A DNA stretch of 64,000 nucleotides. Source: Caldalkalibacillus salinus (lineage in GTDB: Bacteria; Bacillota; Bacilli; Caldalkalibacillales; JCM-10596). The position numbers and the translations under genes were made by a program. Under the pieces are notes generated by a model. That model did no database searches, was not told the DNA's origin, and worked only from the letters and a program-made list of their open reading frames with translations. The stretch lies in the NCBI RefSeq assembly GCF_016745835.1, contig NZ_JAERVL010000024.1, forward strand, positions 54,882 through 118,881. Direction: 5' to 3'. Of this stretch, positions 1 to 7,989 are shown piece by piece (positions within the stretch are counted from its first letter, which is position 1; each line of letters opens with the position of its first letter).

Positions 1-654
1 AATGGGGCTGGTAAGAGTACCTTACTATCCATGGTGAGCCGGCTCATCTCCAAGGATGAAGGTCAAATTTTTATTGAGAACGAGGAGGTGAGTGAAAGTA
101 AGAGCAGTGAGTTAGCTAAAAAGGTGTCCATTCTAAAGCAATCTAATCATTTAAACATGAGGTTGACGGTAAAAGATCTGGTTTCATTTGGCCGCTTTCC
201 ATACTCTCAAGGTAGGTTAACGAAAGAAGACTGGCAGCATGTGGATGAGGCCATTCAGTATATGGGGCTTGAAGAGATGCAAGACCAATACCTTAATCAA
301 CTCAGTGGAGGCCAAAGACAACGCGCATTTATAGCGATGGTGATCGCCCAGGATACGGACTATGTTTTATTAGATGAACCGTTAAACAACTTAGATATGA
401 AACATTCTGTTCAGATTATGCAGGTGCTTAGACGTTTAGTCGATGAGTTAGGCAAGACGGTTGTCATTGTCCTTCATGATATTAACTTCGCTTCTTGTTA
501 CTCAGATCATATCGTCGCATTAAAAAATGGCCAAATCGTGAAGGAAGGCACAACACCTGAAATCATTAATCCAACCGTGCTGAAAGAGATCTACGATATG
601 GACATCCACATTGAAAAGATTAACAAACAACGCATCTGTGTTTATTTCACGTAA
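1..654 (+). CDS. Iron-siderophore ABC transporter ATP-binding protein (5' truncated by window)
   Basis: ATPase subunit of a FecCDE/FhuC-type importer that energises ferric-siderophore uptake at the inner face of the membrane. The reading frame is open from base 1 and starts inside Walker A (NGAGKST, residues 1-7), so the N-terminus lies outside the window. Signature LSGGQRQR is at residues 101-108, Walker B VLLDEP around 122-127, and the switch histidine at 159 (LHD). 217 residues are visible against about 255-270 for the family, so roughly 40 are missing. The substrate-binding lipoprotein follows 38 bases later, so permease genes are probably upstream. An internal ATG at 31 is not a plausible start because it would remove Walker A. 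Confidence 0.93.
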   Translation, partial: NGAGKSTLLSMVSRLISKDEGQIFIENEEVSESKSSELAKKVSILKQSNHLNMRLTVKDLVSFGRFPYSQGRLTKEDWQHVDEAIQYMGLEEMQDQYLNQLSGGQRQRAFIAMVIAQDTDYVLLDEPLNNLDMKHSVQIMQVLRRLVDELGKTVVIVLHDINFASCYSDHIVALKNGQIVKEGTTPEIINPTVLKEIYDMDIHIEKINKQRICVYFT

Positions 655-692
655 GTATGAAAAACATAACGGAATGTAAAAGAGGGAGGAAC

Positions 693-1673
693 ATGAGAAA
701 GATGAAGAAGGCACTTTTTTTCATTGGATTGGCGATGGTCGTCTTGTTAGTGGCATGTGGTACTGATACAACGGTTGAAGGGGACAACACCCTAAGTGAA
801 AAAAATCAAGTTGATGCGCAGGGGACTGAAGTTGTACAAGAGGTGACGATTGTAGACCAATTAGGTGAAACGGTCGTACCCGTGAAACCAGAAAAAGTGG
901 TGGTATTTGACTTCGGTATTCTCGATTCATTAGATAAACTAGGAATCTCAGTTGCTGGTGTCCCGCAAGCGAATATCCCACCTTATTTGGAGCAGTATGA
1001 GAGTGATGAATACGTCAACGTCGGCAGTCTAAAAGAACCTGACTTTGAAGCCATTGCGACAATGGACCCAGACCTGATTATTATCTCCGGACGTCAGTTA
1101 GAATTAGCAGATGAGTTGAACAAGATCAGTCCTACCATATACATGGGATTAGACACTGAGGATTATATGTCATCGTTCAAAGATAATATGGAAAAACTAG
1201 GACAAATTTTTGACAAAAAAGATGAAATGGCAGAAGAACTGGACGCCATCGACACCTTAGTTGATCAAGTCAAAGAAAAAGCCACTACGCAAAAGACGAA
1301 TGGGTTAGTTGTATTAGCTAATGAAGGGAACATCAACGCATATGGCCCAGGTTCACGATTTGGGCTCATCCATGACGTACTGGGGATATCGCCAGTGGAT
1401 GAAAATATTGATGTATCCACGCATGGGATGAACGTGTCATATGAATATATTCTAGAGCGTGACCCACAATACTTATTTGTTATTGACCGTAACGCTGTGG
1501 TCACTGAGAGTGCAAGTGCGGAGCAAGCGATCGAAAATGAACTCGTTCAAACCACACAAGCTTATAAGAATAATAACATCATATACTTAGATCCGAATTA
1601 CTGGTACTTATCAGGTGGCGGATTGGTCTCCGTGACTAAAATGATTGAGGCAATCGATACAGCTATAGAATAA
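693..1673 (+). CDS. Siderophore ABC transporter substrate-binding lipoprotein (FecB/YclQ type)
   Basis: Extracellular receptor that binds a ferric siderophore and hands it to the ABC permease. The ATG at 693 is preferred over in-frame ATGs from 657 because GAGGGAGGA ends a few bases before it and the protein then begins directly with a signal peptide. Lipobox LLVAC puts the lipidated cysteine at residue 22. The rest is a two-lobed periplasmic-binding fold: a region like 'PEKVVVFDFGILDSLD' starts the first lobe, and 'PDLIIISGR' is typical of class III binding proteins. It is 326 residues, normal for the family. It lies 38 bases after the ATPase gene and ends at a strong terminator. The exact ligand cannot be read from sequence. 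Confidence 0.92.
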   Translation: MRKMKKALFFIGLAMVVLLVACGTDTTVEGDNTLSEKNQVDAQGTEVVQEVTIVDQLGETVVPVKPEKVVVFDFGILDSLDKLGISVAGVPQANIPPYLEQYESDEYVNVGSLKEPDFEAIATMDPDLIIISGRQLELADELNKISPTIYMGLDTEDYMSSFKDNMEKLGQIFDKKDEMAEELDAIDTLVDQVKEKATTQKTNGLVVLANEGNINAYGPGSRFGLIHDVLGISPVDENIDVSTHGMNVSYEYILERDPQYLFVIDRNAVVTESASAEQAIENELVQTTQAYKNNNIIYLDPNYWYLSGGGLVSVTKMIEAIDTAIE

Positions 1674-1691
1674 TACTTTTTACTTTAGAGT

Positions 1692-1725
1692 AGGCTTAGG
1701 GCTTGTAACACCCTAAGCCTTTGTT
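1692..1725 (+). terminator. Terminator of the siderophore uptake operon
   Basis: A perfect 10-bp stem (AGGCTTAGGG with CCCTAAGCCT) around a 9-base loop is followed by a T-rich run. It sits 19 bases after the binding-protein stop codon. Confidence 0.9.
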
Positions 1726-1811
1726 TATTCACAAGCAAGACTATAACGATTGCCAATCTGGATTGTTGTGTGAGTAACGAAGTGTCTATATGTTTTTAAC
1801 GAGGCCTTATT

Positions 1812-2270
1812 TTAAGATTTGTTAAGAAAAGCGTGTAACATCCACACGTGCTTTTCTAGATTTGTACGGATATGAATCAACATATCTGCTGTGGGGTCAT
1901 CTTCGTGTTCTTCAGCCACTTTGATGCCCTCTTTCAGTTCAGATACGATGGTTTCAAAATCTTTGGCGATCGTTTCAACCATTTGAGTTGATGTCTCTTG
2001 TCCAGTTGCCTCTGTCACCGTTGCCGTCTGTAAAAAGTCGCGCATCGTTGCGACAGGCTTTCCTTTAATCGCGAGTAAACGTTCAGCTAGGTCATCAATG
2101 TATCCTTGAGATTCATTATAGAATTCTTCAAATTTAACGTGTAACTCATAAAAATTCTCCCCACTTACAAACCAGTGGTAATTGTGTAATTTCACGAAGA
2201 GGACACTGAAGTTAGCGATTTGCTTATTGAGGACGTCTGTTAAGGTAATGGTCGTTGTATTTTGTGCCAT
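1812..2270 (-). CDS. dps: Dps/MrgA-type DNA-protecting mini-ferritin
   Basis: Ferritin-like protein that oxidises and stores Fe(II) in a dodecamer and shields DNA from peroxide. It is 152 residues, the usual length. The N-terminal helix has the ferroxidase pattern KLHNYHWFVSG followed by FYELHVKFEEFY and the acidic segment DDLAERLLAI. A second half ending LEKHVWMLHAFL is typical of Dps. The gene is single and monocistronic, convergent with the siderophore operon. A perfect PerR box lies about 90 bases upstream, matching the known PerR control of mrgA in Bacillus; the regulator itself is encoded at 60.9 kb in this window. Confidence 0.95.
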   Translation of the reverse strand: MAQNTTTITLTDVLNKQIANFSVLFVKLHNYHWFVSGENFYELHVKFEEFYNESQGYIDDLAERLLAIKGKPVATMRDFLQTATVTEATGQETSTQMVETIAKDFETIVSELKEGIKVAEEHEDDPTADMLIHIRTNLEKHVWMLHAFLNKS

Positions 2271-2361
2271 GATTCAAAACACCTCTCATTGATTTTTGTT
2301 ATAGGGTATTTTCCCCTGGAAGCATGTTTTTAAACACACCTAATTTAAACTTATTATTATA

Positions 2362-2376
2362 TTATAATTATTATAA
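2362..2376. promoter_or_regulatory. PerR box upstream of dps
   Basis: TTATAATTATTATAA matches the published PerR operator TTATAATNATTATAA at every defined position and is a perfect 7-1-7 palindrome. It lies between dps and the divergent bactofilin gene, about 92 bases from the dps start. Predicted result: dps repressed by PerR-Fe/Mn and induced by peroxide. Confidence 0.88.
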
Positions 2377-2530
2377 ATAAAAGTCAATCCCAAATTTGAA
2401 GTGATTGGTTTGAGACATAAGATCAACCAATATGAGCTGCATCTTCTAAAGGCTAAGAACCCTATGAAGGAAAAGGGTGGAAGATGTCGAATAATGTAAT
2501 AAAACGTTTATTGTGGATGGAGGGGTAGTC

Positions 2531-2953
2531 ATGCTTTTTAAAAGAAAAAAGGGGATAGACCCTATGAAGGTGGATACCGTAATTGGTGAAGGGACCCATA
2601 TTGAGGGGAAAATTGTCTCACAAGCGAGTATGCATGTGCACGGTGAAACAGAAGGCACTATTGAAGGCGTAGGGCAGATTTACGTAGGAGAGAAAGGTAT
2701 CGTTCACTCTGAAGTGATGGCACAGGACGCTTTTGTCGCTGGGAAAGTGGATGGAAATGTGAAAACGAAAGGTAAATTAACCATTCATTCAACAGGGACG
2801 TTAAGTGGGGATACAATCTCTCAGTCATTTAGTATTGAGGAAGGCGGCATATTTTTAGGAACCAGTCAAATGGGTGGAAGAGAGGATGGCGCAGAACGCT
2901 CATCACAAACGTCCACTCAAGAGGCAGGTAAAAGTAAAACCTCAGAGAAATAA
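2531..2953 (+). CDS. Bactofilin (polymer-forming cytoskeletal protein)
   Basis: Self-assembling beta-helical cytoskeletal protein (DUF583). After a short basic N-terminus (MLFKRKKG) comes the bactofilin core of about 100 residues with repeating 'G.I.G.V.' periodicity, for example DTVIGEGTHIEGKIVSQASMHV-like strands, then a hydrophilic Ser/Thr/Lys tail. The ATG at 2531 has GGAGGGG five bases upstream; an in-frame GTG at 2513 is possible but overlaps the ribosome binding site. Bacillus homologues (YhbE/YhbF, BacE/BacF) work in motility and morphology. A 14-codon reading frame ends two bases before this start (see findings). The role here is inferred only. Confidence 0.85.
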   Translation: MLFKRKKGIDPMKVDTVIGEGTHIEGKIVSQASMHVHGETEGTIEGVGQIYVGEKGIVHSEVMAQDAFVAGKVDGNVKTKGKLTIHSTGTLSGDTISQSFSIEEGGIFLGTSQMGGREDGAERSSQTSTQEAGKSKTSEK

Positions 2954-2994
2954 GTAGCTCATTTAAAACAGGACATTGTATGGGAAGCAATGGG

Positions 2995-3020
2995 AAAACC
3001 GCTTAGGCATAAGCGGTTTT
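2995..3020. terminator. Bidirectional terminator between bactofilin and terC
   Basis: An 11-bp perfect stem (AAAACCGCTTA/TAAGCGGTTTT) with a 4-base loop is A-rich on one side and T-rich on the other. It can end both converging transcripts. It overlaps the stop codon of the minus-strand TerC gene. Confidence 0.85.
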
Positions 3021-3662
3021 AATTCTTTTAAACCATCCTATGGCCAGGACAAAAATGGTCGATATGATGGGCATAAGTAAATGCCAGAACGAACCATGTG
3101 GGATGTAATAGGCCACTTTTGCATCGGCAACTAACATCTCTCCTGCGGTAAAACCCAAGATTGCTGCGCCAAGGTAAATGAGAACCGGCATTTTTTCCAG
3201 TAATTTTAATATAAGCTGACTGCCCCAAACGATAAGGGGGATACTAAATACAAGGCCAAAAAATATTAATATGAAGTCATTTTTGGCCACGGCTGTGATT
3301 GCTAAAACGTTATCCAAGCTCATGATAAAGTCAGCAATAATAATAGTCATTACGGCACCTTTTAAGGTATGGGAGGCCTTTATTTCTTCATGCTCTTCCT
3401 GCTGAGTAATCAATTTAATGGCAATCCACACTAACAATATAGCGCCTAAAGCTGTTAGAAAAGGAATTTGTAAGAGTTGAATGGCGATAAGTGTCAGTAC
3501 TACACGTAAAGTAACAGCCCCTAGCGCACCCCAAAAAACGGCAATTTTTTGTTGGTGAGGGGGGAGATGGCGACTCGCCAGGGCAATAACGATGGCGTTG
3601 TCACCACTTAAGATAAGGTTGATGATCAAAATTTTGATGATTGCAATGAGCCACCATTCCAT
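3003..3662 (-). CDS. TerC family integral membrane protein (YjbE/YkoY type)
   Basis: Polytopic membrane protein of the TerC family; Bacillus members are linked to Mn export and metallation of secreted enzymes. The two family hallmarks are present: LSGDNAIVIALA near the N-terminus and a second acidic motif IMSLDNVLAI, both inside membrane helices, plus about seven predicted helices in 219 residues. The start MEWWLIAI at 3662 is chosen because AGGAG sits eight bases upstream; longer in-frame starts lack a site. No yybP-ykoY manganese riboswitch fits in the roughly 120-base gap to the divergent methyltransferase gene. Metal specificity is unproven. Confidence 0.88.
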   Translation of the reverse strand: MEWWLIAIIKILIINLILSGDNAIVIALASRHLPPHQQKIAVFWGALGAVTLRVVLTLIAIQLLQIPFLTALGAILLVWIAIKLITQQEEHEEIKASHTLKGAVMTIIIADFIMSLDNVLAITAVAKNDFILIFFGLVFSIPLIVWGSQLILKLLEKMPVLIYLGAAILGFTAGEMLVADAKVAYYIPHGSFWHLLMPIISTIFVLAIGWFKRIKTAYA

Positions 3663-3784
3663 ACACATCACTCCTAAGGAAGCTTTGTACATGTTATGAT
3701 GAACATGTCCCACTTAGTCCAATTTTTAATGGCAAACGAGTGAAAATTTGTGAAAGAGAAGGCAAGTATAAAGGAGACATGAGT

Positions 3785-4945
3785 ATGAGTCAGCGGATTG
3801 AATTAATCGCCACATCCACCGCAGGTTTGGAGGGCGTTGTGAAGCAAGAAGTGATGGACCTAGGGTATAAGAATGCGCAAGCGGAAAATGGAAAAGTCAT
3901 TTATACGACAGACTATAAAGGTATCGCCAGATCAAACCTGTGGTTACGTACAGCCGATCGAGTAAAGTGGAAACTTGCGGAGTTCAAGGCCGTTACTTTC
4001 GAGGAACTGTTCCAACAGACCAAGGCATTGCCATGGGGGGAGATTCTACCCAAGAACGCCCACTTTCCCGTCCTGGGACGTTCAGTCAAATCAACCCTAT
4101 TCAGTATTTCAGACTCACAAGCGATCGTGAAAAAAGCAATCGTGGAGAACATGAAAGAAAAATACAATGTGAGTTGGTTTGATGAAGACGGTCCAGCTTA
4201 TACCATCGAGGTGTCCCTATTAAAAGACATCGCGACGATCACCATCGATACAAGTGGTGAGGGGCTGCACAAAAGGGGCTACCGCAGATTACACAATGTA
4301 GCTCCTTTAAAAGAGACCATGGCGGCAGCCTTAATTCAAATCAGTCGTTGGAAACCCAACATCCCTTTTATCGATCCGTTTTGTGGTTCTGGTACATTAG
4401 CCATTGAAGCCGCACTCATCGGTCAAAACATTGCTCCAGGCTTCAACAGGTCGTTTGACGCAGAGGAATGGGGGATATTGCCCCAGAAGATATGGGATGA
4501 CGCCATAGAAGAAGCAGAGGACTTAGCAGAGTACAATCGGAACTTAGCTATCTTTGCTTCAGATATTGATGACGAATCCGTTAAGCTGACGGAGAACAAT
4601 GCTTTAGAGGCTGGGGTACACCACCTTGTCCAAGCAAGTCAACATGACTTTAAAGATGTAAGATCCGAATATGAATATGGTTATATGATCACTAACCCTC
4701 CCTACGGTGAGAGAATTGGAGATAAGGAAGAAACGGAAGCCCTGTATCGGACATTAGGCCGACTGACAAAACATTATTTTGATACCTGGTCTGTGTATGT
4801 CCTTACGCCTCATCAACAATTTGAGACGTTATTCGGCCGGAAGGCGAACAAGAAAAGAAAGCTTTTTAGTGGGAATATCCGTGTAGATTATTATCAATAC
4901 TTTGGGCCTCGCCCACCTAAGGAAATTCTAGACCGAGAGTTATAA
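3785..4945 (+). CDS. THUMP-domain class I SAM-dependent rRNA N2-guanine methyltransferase (YpsC/RlmL-like)
   Basis: Cytosolic RNA methyltransferase of the YpsC/RlmL family, which forms m2G in 23S rRNA. An N-terminal THUMP/ferredoxin-like region (about residues 1-160) binds RNA. The SAM site DPFCGSGTLAIEAA and the catalytic motif NPPYG (N304-P-P-Y307) follow. It is 386 residues, normal for the Bacillus protein. The ATG at 3785 is chosen because AAGGAG is eight bases upstream; the ATG at 3779 would be only two bases from it. Monocistronic, with its own terminator. Confidence 0.9.
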   Translation: MSQRIELIATSTAGLEGVVKQEVMDLGYKNAQAENGKVIYTTDYKGIARSNLWLRTADRVKWKLAEFKAVTFEELFQQTKALPWGEILPKNAHFPVLGRSVKSTLFSISDSQAIVKKAIVENMKEKYNVSWFDEDGPAYTIEVSLLKDIATITIDTSGEGLHKRGYRRLHNVAPLKETMAAALIQISRWKPNIPFIDPFCGSGTLAIEAALIGQNIAPGFNRSFDAEEWGILPQKIWDDAIEEAEDLAEYNRNLAIFASDIDDESVKLTENNALEAGVHHLVQASQHDFKDVRSEYEYGYMITNPPYGERIGDKEETEALYRTLGRLTKHYFDTWSVYVLTPHQQFETLFGRKANKKRKLFSGNIRVDYYQYFGPRPPKEILDREL

Positions 4946-4958
4946 ACTGTACATAAGG

Positions 4959-4988
4959 CGTGTCTGCGAACGAGCAGGCACGTTTTTT
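4959..4988 (+). terminator. Terminator after the rRNA methyltransferase gene
   Basis: A nine-bp stem (CGTGTCTGC/GCAGGCACG, one G-U pair) with a 6-base loop is followed by six T residues. Confidence 0.85.
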
Positions 4989-5196
4989 AATGTATTGTTA
5001 AGAGGAGGTCTTCATCATCGGTATTTAAATGTAGCGCATCTATTGGTATAATATTCTTAAAATTAAGAACATAATTACACTTGGTACAACATTAGTGATC
5101 TATAGCTTGGTATCGATCATAGCTTATAACAGTAGCAGTATGATTTACCATTACGTGTGGTGTACTTGGGAGACAAACATCATAGGAGGGATGCAC

Positions 5197-5490
5197 GTGA
5201 AAAAGCTGTCTTGGGACCAGCAAGCTAGGGAATGGTTAAGCTCGAAGGGTGGTGTTTTAACCATTAAGCGTGTCCAAGCTAAAGGATGCTGTGGGGGTGG
5301 TCCGATAGAATTAATGACGGTTATAGGGGAGCCGGATCAACCAGAGCGTTATGAAAAGATACAGGACAAGCAGCACACTGTTTACGTAGAAAAAAATATT
5401 AAAGCCAAAAATAATGAGCTTCATCTGAAATTGTCGGGATTTAGTTTGTTTAAAAATATATCTGTGAGTGGGGTCGAGCGGTTTCTATGA
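5197..5490 (+). CDS. Small CC-motif protein, resembling the CC/Se-motif (HesB/IscA-like) family
   Basis: 97-residue protein with the segment KGGVLTIKRVQAKGCCGGGP near the N-terminus and KLSGFSLFKNISVSG near the C-terminus. From memory this matches small Bacillota proteins called CC/Se-motif (seleno)proteins, distantly related to HesB/IscA scaffold proteins; here both motif positions are ordinary cysteines (TGC TGT), not TGA. The GTG at 5197 is preferred because AGGAGGG ends six bases before it, while the ATG at 5191 directly abuts it. Its stop overlaps the next start (ATGA), so the two are translationally coupled, and cstA follows. The function, possibly metal or Fe-S related, is inferred. 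Confidence 0.7.
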   Translation: MKKLSWDQQAREWLSSKGGVLTIKRVQAKGCCGGGPIELMTVIGEPDQPERYEKIQDKQHTVYVEKNIKAKNNELHLKLSGFSLFKNISVSGVERFL

Positions 5491-6014
5491 GTGTTAAAAG
5501 TCAAGCACAGACATTTATACATCAGCTGATCAATCAATACGTCACCTATTTTGACGTATACCGGAACGCGACAGTAGGCAGTCATCCTGTCGATGCCTTA
5601 GCTGTATATAAACGACGGGATGAAAAATATCTAATGAGCAAAACAATCAAAGTTTGGGGAGTTGAGAACCAACAGTGTGTGTTTATAACCGAGGCACAAG
5701 AACCACTCACTGAAACTTTTATCACTCAGTTACAATCCGATGTTAAAGACAATATAGAAGCTTATATCCCTGATAGCCAAGAACATATGTCTACGAGTGT
5801 GCTCACGGTTATTGTGACGGAACATGATGTCGACCCTGCACTTGTGAAAGGGGTGATGAGGTATAGGAAATTAAAGTTTTTCAAATATGGATTACATGGC
5901 TGGGCAGAGCTATATTTGAGCATCATTAATTTGAAAAACGAAAGCGTATACATCCACAGAAAAGGACGGAAGTTAATTGAACCTGTCAACATTTTACTAG
6001 AAAAGGAGGATTAA
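5487..6014 (+). CDS. Conserved hypothetical protein between the CC-motif gene and cstA
   Basis: 175-residue soluble protein; I do not recognise a family. There is no signal peptide or membrane segment, and few cysteines. It has a central acidic stretch, a moderately basic C-terminal third (KLKFFKYGLHGWAELYLS) and an even mix of helix and strand. The start ATG overlaps the previous stop codon (ATGA), and the CstA-like transporter starts four bases after the stop, so the three genes form one translational unit. That context suggests a role tied to the transporter or its substrate, but the sequence gives no catalytic motif to name it. Confidence 0.8.
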   Translation: MSVKSQAQTFIHQLINQYVTYFDVYRNATVGSHPVDALAVYKRRDEKYLMSKTIKVWGVENQQCVFITEAQEPLTETFITQLQSDVKDNIEAYIPDSQEHMSTSVLTVIVTEHDVDPALVKGVMRYRKLKFFKYGLHGWAELYLSIINLKNESVYIHRKGRKLIEPVNILLEKED

Positions 6015-6018
6015 GGCC

Positions 6019-7638
6019 GTGAGCTTACTTACTTTACTCTTTATCAGTGGCGTTATATTCTTAGTTGCTTATTATACCTATGGGACATTTGTGGAAAAGA
6101 AATTAAATGTGGAACCGGATCGTCAGACGCCTGCACATGAGATGTATGATGGTGTGGACTATGTACCTGCAAGAAAACCGGTTTTACTGGGCCATCATTT
6201 CGCTACCATTGCAGGGGGTGGGCCGATTGTAGGACCCGTTACTGCCGTTTTATTTGGTTGGATTCCGGCCGTACTGTGGATCATTGTCGGTAGTATTTTT
6301 GTCGGAGGTGTCCACGACTACACGGCATTGCAGGCTTCTATTCGACATAAGGCTCAGTCAATCGGAACCATCATTAAGGCTTATATAGGCGATAGAGGGC
6401 AAGTCCTATTCCTCATTTTCTCCATTGCCACTCTCATATTAATTGTAGGCGTATTCGTTATTCTTGTGGCAGGAACGTTTGAAGCTGTACCGCAAGCGGC
6501 GACCGCTTCCGTGATGTTCTTAGGTGTGGCTATCTTGTTCGGTATACTCGTCAATCAAATCCGAATGAATTTGTTCGGTGCTTCTATTTTAGGGATCGGC
6601 GCGATGCTCTTGTCCGTTTGGGTGGGGCTGAACTACCCGATTCAATTAAGTGCCACAGTGTGGTCGCTTATTCTGATCGGGTATGCTTATATCGCATCCG
6701 TCTTGCCTGTTTGGCTATTATTACAACCACGTGATTACTTAAACTCTTTCCTTCTGTATGGGATGATGGCAGGGGCTGCTTTGGGTATCCTCATAGCAAA
6801 CCCAACCTTAGAGTTTCCCGGGTATACGGGCTTCTACCACGCAGAACTAGGATTTTTATTTCCAATACTATTTATCACCATTGCCTGCGGTGCGATATCT
6901 GGATTCCACTCTCTTGTCTCCTCTGGAACCACAGCAAAGCAATTAGATAGTGAGCGTAATGGTAAATTTATCGCCTATGGTGGTATGTTAATCGAAGGTT
7001 TTCTCGCTATTATTGCCGTAGGATCTGTTGCCTATTTAACACAGGAACAACTAGCGATGACCATGTCGGATATGGGAGGTGCCATAGGGGCTTTTGCTGC
7101 TGGTATCGGTTATTTTATGTCTCACTGGGGTATTGATCAGACGACCGCTGTGAGTTTTACATCATTAGTTGCCTCAGCTTTCCTTCTAACCTCTCTCGAT
7201 TCAGCCACACGCTTAGGGCGTTATGCTGTACAGGAATTAACGGAAGGAAGAGCACCTGTCATATCCAGGAACATGCACATGGCAACGTTTGTTGTCGTAC
7301 TCGGCGCGGCAGGATTGGCACTGACAGGAACGGCAAATACCGTATGGCCACTCTTCGGGTCAGCCAACCAAATGCTAGGGGCTATCGCGTTACTTGCTGT
7401 CACTGTTTGGTTAACGAAGCTAGGCGTAAAGTCTTTATTTACCATTATTCCGATGGTCTTTATGTTCTTCGTGACATTAGGGGCGTTAATTGTCCTGATG
7501 AGCAAGCATTTTGTAGAGCAAAACTGGTTCCTTATGATATCGGCCTTCGTACTATTTGTCTTATGTTTATTTTTAGTCGTCGAGGCATGGCGGCATTTAT
7601 TCCCACCAAAAGATAAAGATCAAACGATTAAGGTTTAA
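6019..7638 (+). CDS. cstA: CstA-type carbon starvation / pyruvate-peptide transporter
   Basis: Integral membrane transporter of the CstA family (peptide or pyruvate uptake in characterised members). 539 residues with many predicted helices; the family N-terminal block is recognisable (YVPARKPVLLGHHFATIAGGGPIVGP), followed by GWIPAVLWIIVGSIFVGGVHD. The GTG start at 6019 has AAAGGAGG nine bases upstream inside the end of the preceding gene. At 539 residues it is shorter than E. coli CstA (about 700) and belongs to the short bacterial subgroup. Substrate is not deducible. A terminator follows at 7688. Confidence 0.9.
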   Translation: MSLLTLLFISGVIFLVAYYTYGTFVEKKLNVEPDRQTPAHEMYDGVDYVPARKPVLLGHHFATIAGGGPIVGPVTAVLFGWIPAVLWIIVGSIFVGGVHDYTALQASIRHKAQSIGTIIKAYIGDRGQVLFLIFSIATLILIVGVFVILVAGTFEAVPQAATASVMFLGVAILFGILVNQIRMNLFGASILGIGAMLLSVWVGLNYPIQLSATVWSLILIGYAYIASVLPVWLLLQPRDYLNSFLLYGMMAGAALGILIANPTLEFPGYTGFYHAELGFLFPILFITIACGAISGFHSLVSSGTTAKQLDSERNGKFIAYGGMLIEGFLAIIAVGSVAYLTQEQLAMTMSDMGGAIGAFAAGIGYFMSHWGIDQTTAVSFTSLVASAFLLTSLDSATRLGRYAVQELTEGRAPVISRNMHMATFVVVLGAAGLALTGTANTVWPLFGSANQMLGAIALLAVTVWLTKLGVKSLFTIIPMVFMFFVTLGALIVLMSKHFVEQNWFLMISAFVLFVLCLFLVVEAWRHLFPPKDKDQTIKV

Positions 7639-7989
7639 ATTAAGGTTAAAATACAAATTAAACAATCGTTTAAATGCTTCGTTTTATAGCTTAGGTCTTT
7701 TGTACCTAGGCTTTTTGTTTGGTTGACCCAGAGATTATTAAGACTTTCATTTGGTACCCTACCATCAGTTTTCATTCAATAGTCCCAATTCATCAGTCCC
7801 GCTTTATAAAAATTGTTATGAGTGCAACATATCTGAATCATATGCGTTTGAAAAGATAGGTGGTCATTAAATTCTACTAAAGAGGTGCCGAAGAGTAAGT
7901 GAAATCGTAAAAAACCGAAACCTCACAAAAACAATGGACCACACGAAGGGTATGGGAACTATTATAATTTGAGTAAGGAGGCGTTCGTG
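7639..7989. other. 351-base intergenic region between cstA and the stalk-domain gene
   Basis: Holds the cstA terminator (7688-7716). A TATAAT at 7963-7968 lies too near the downstream ribosome binding site to give a normal leader, and no matching -35 was found. I see no further gene or convincing structured RNA. Confidence 0.5.
7688..7716 (+). terminator. Terminator of the cstA operon
   Basis: A nine-bp stem (AGCTTAGGT/ACCTAGGCT, one G-U pair) with a 7-base loop is followed by TTTTTG. Confidence 0.85.

Noticed and set aside
3663..3784. Manganese (yybP-ykoY) riboswitch upstream of the TerC gene
   Set aside because: The divergent gap is only about 120 bases, and no yybP-ykoY core was visible.
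5281..5300. Selenocysteine in the CC-motif protein
   Set aside because: Both motif codons are TGC and TGT; no in-frame TGA or SECIS-like stem.
7963..7968. TATAAT as promoter of the stalk-domain gene
   Set aside because: It would put the start of transcription on top of the ribosome site, and no -35 is present at 16-18 bases.
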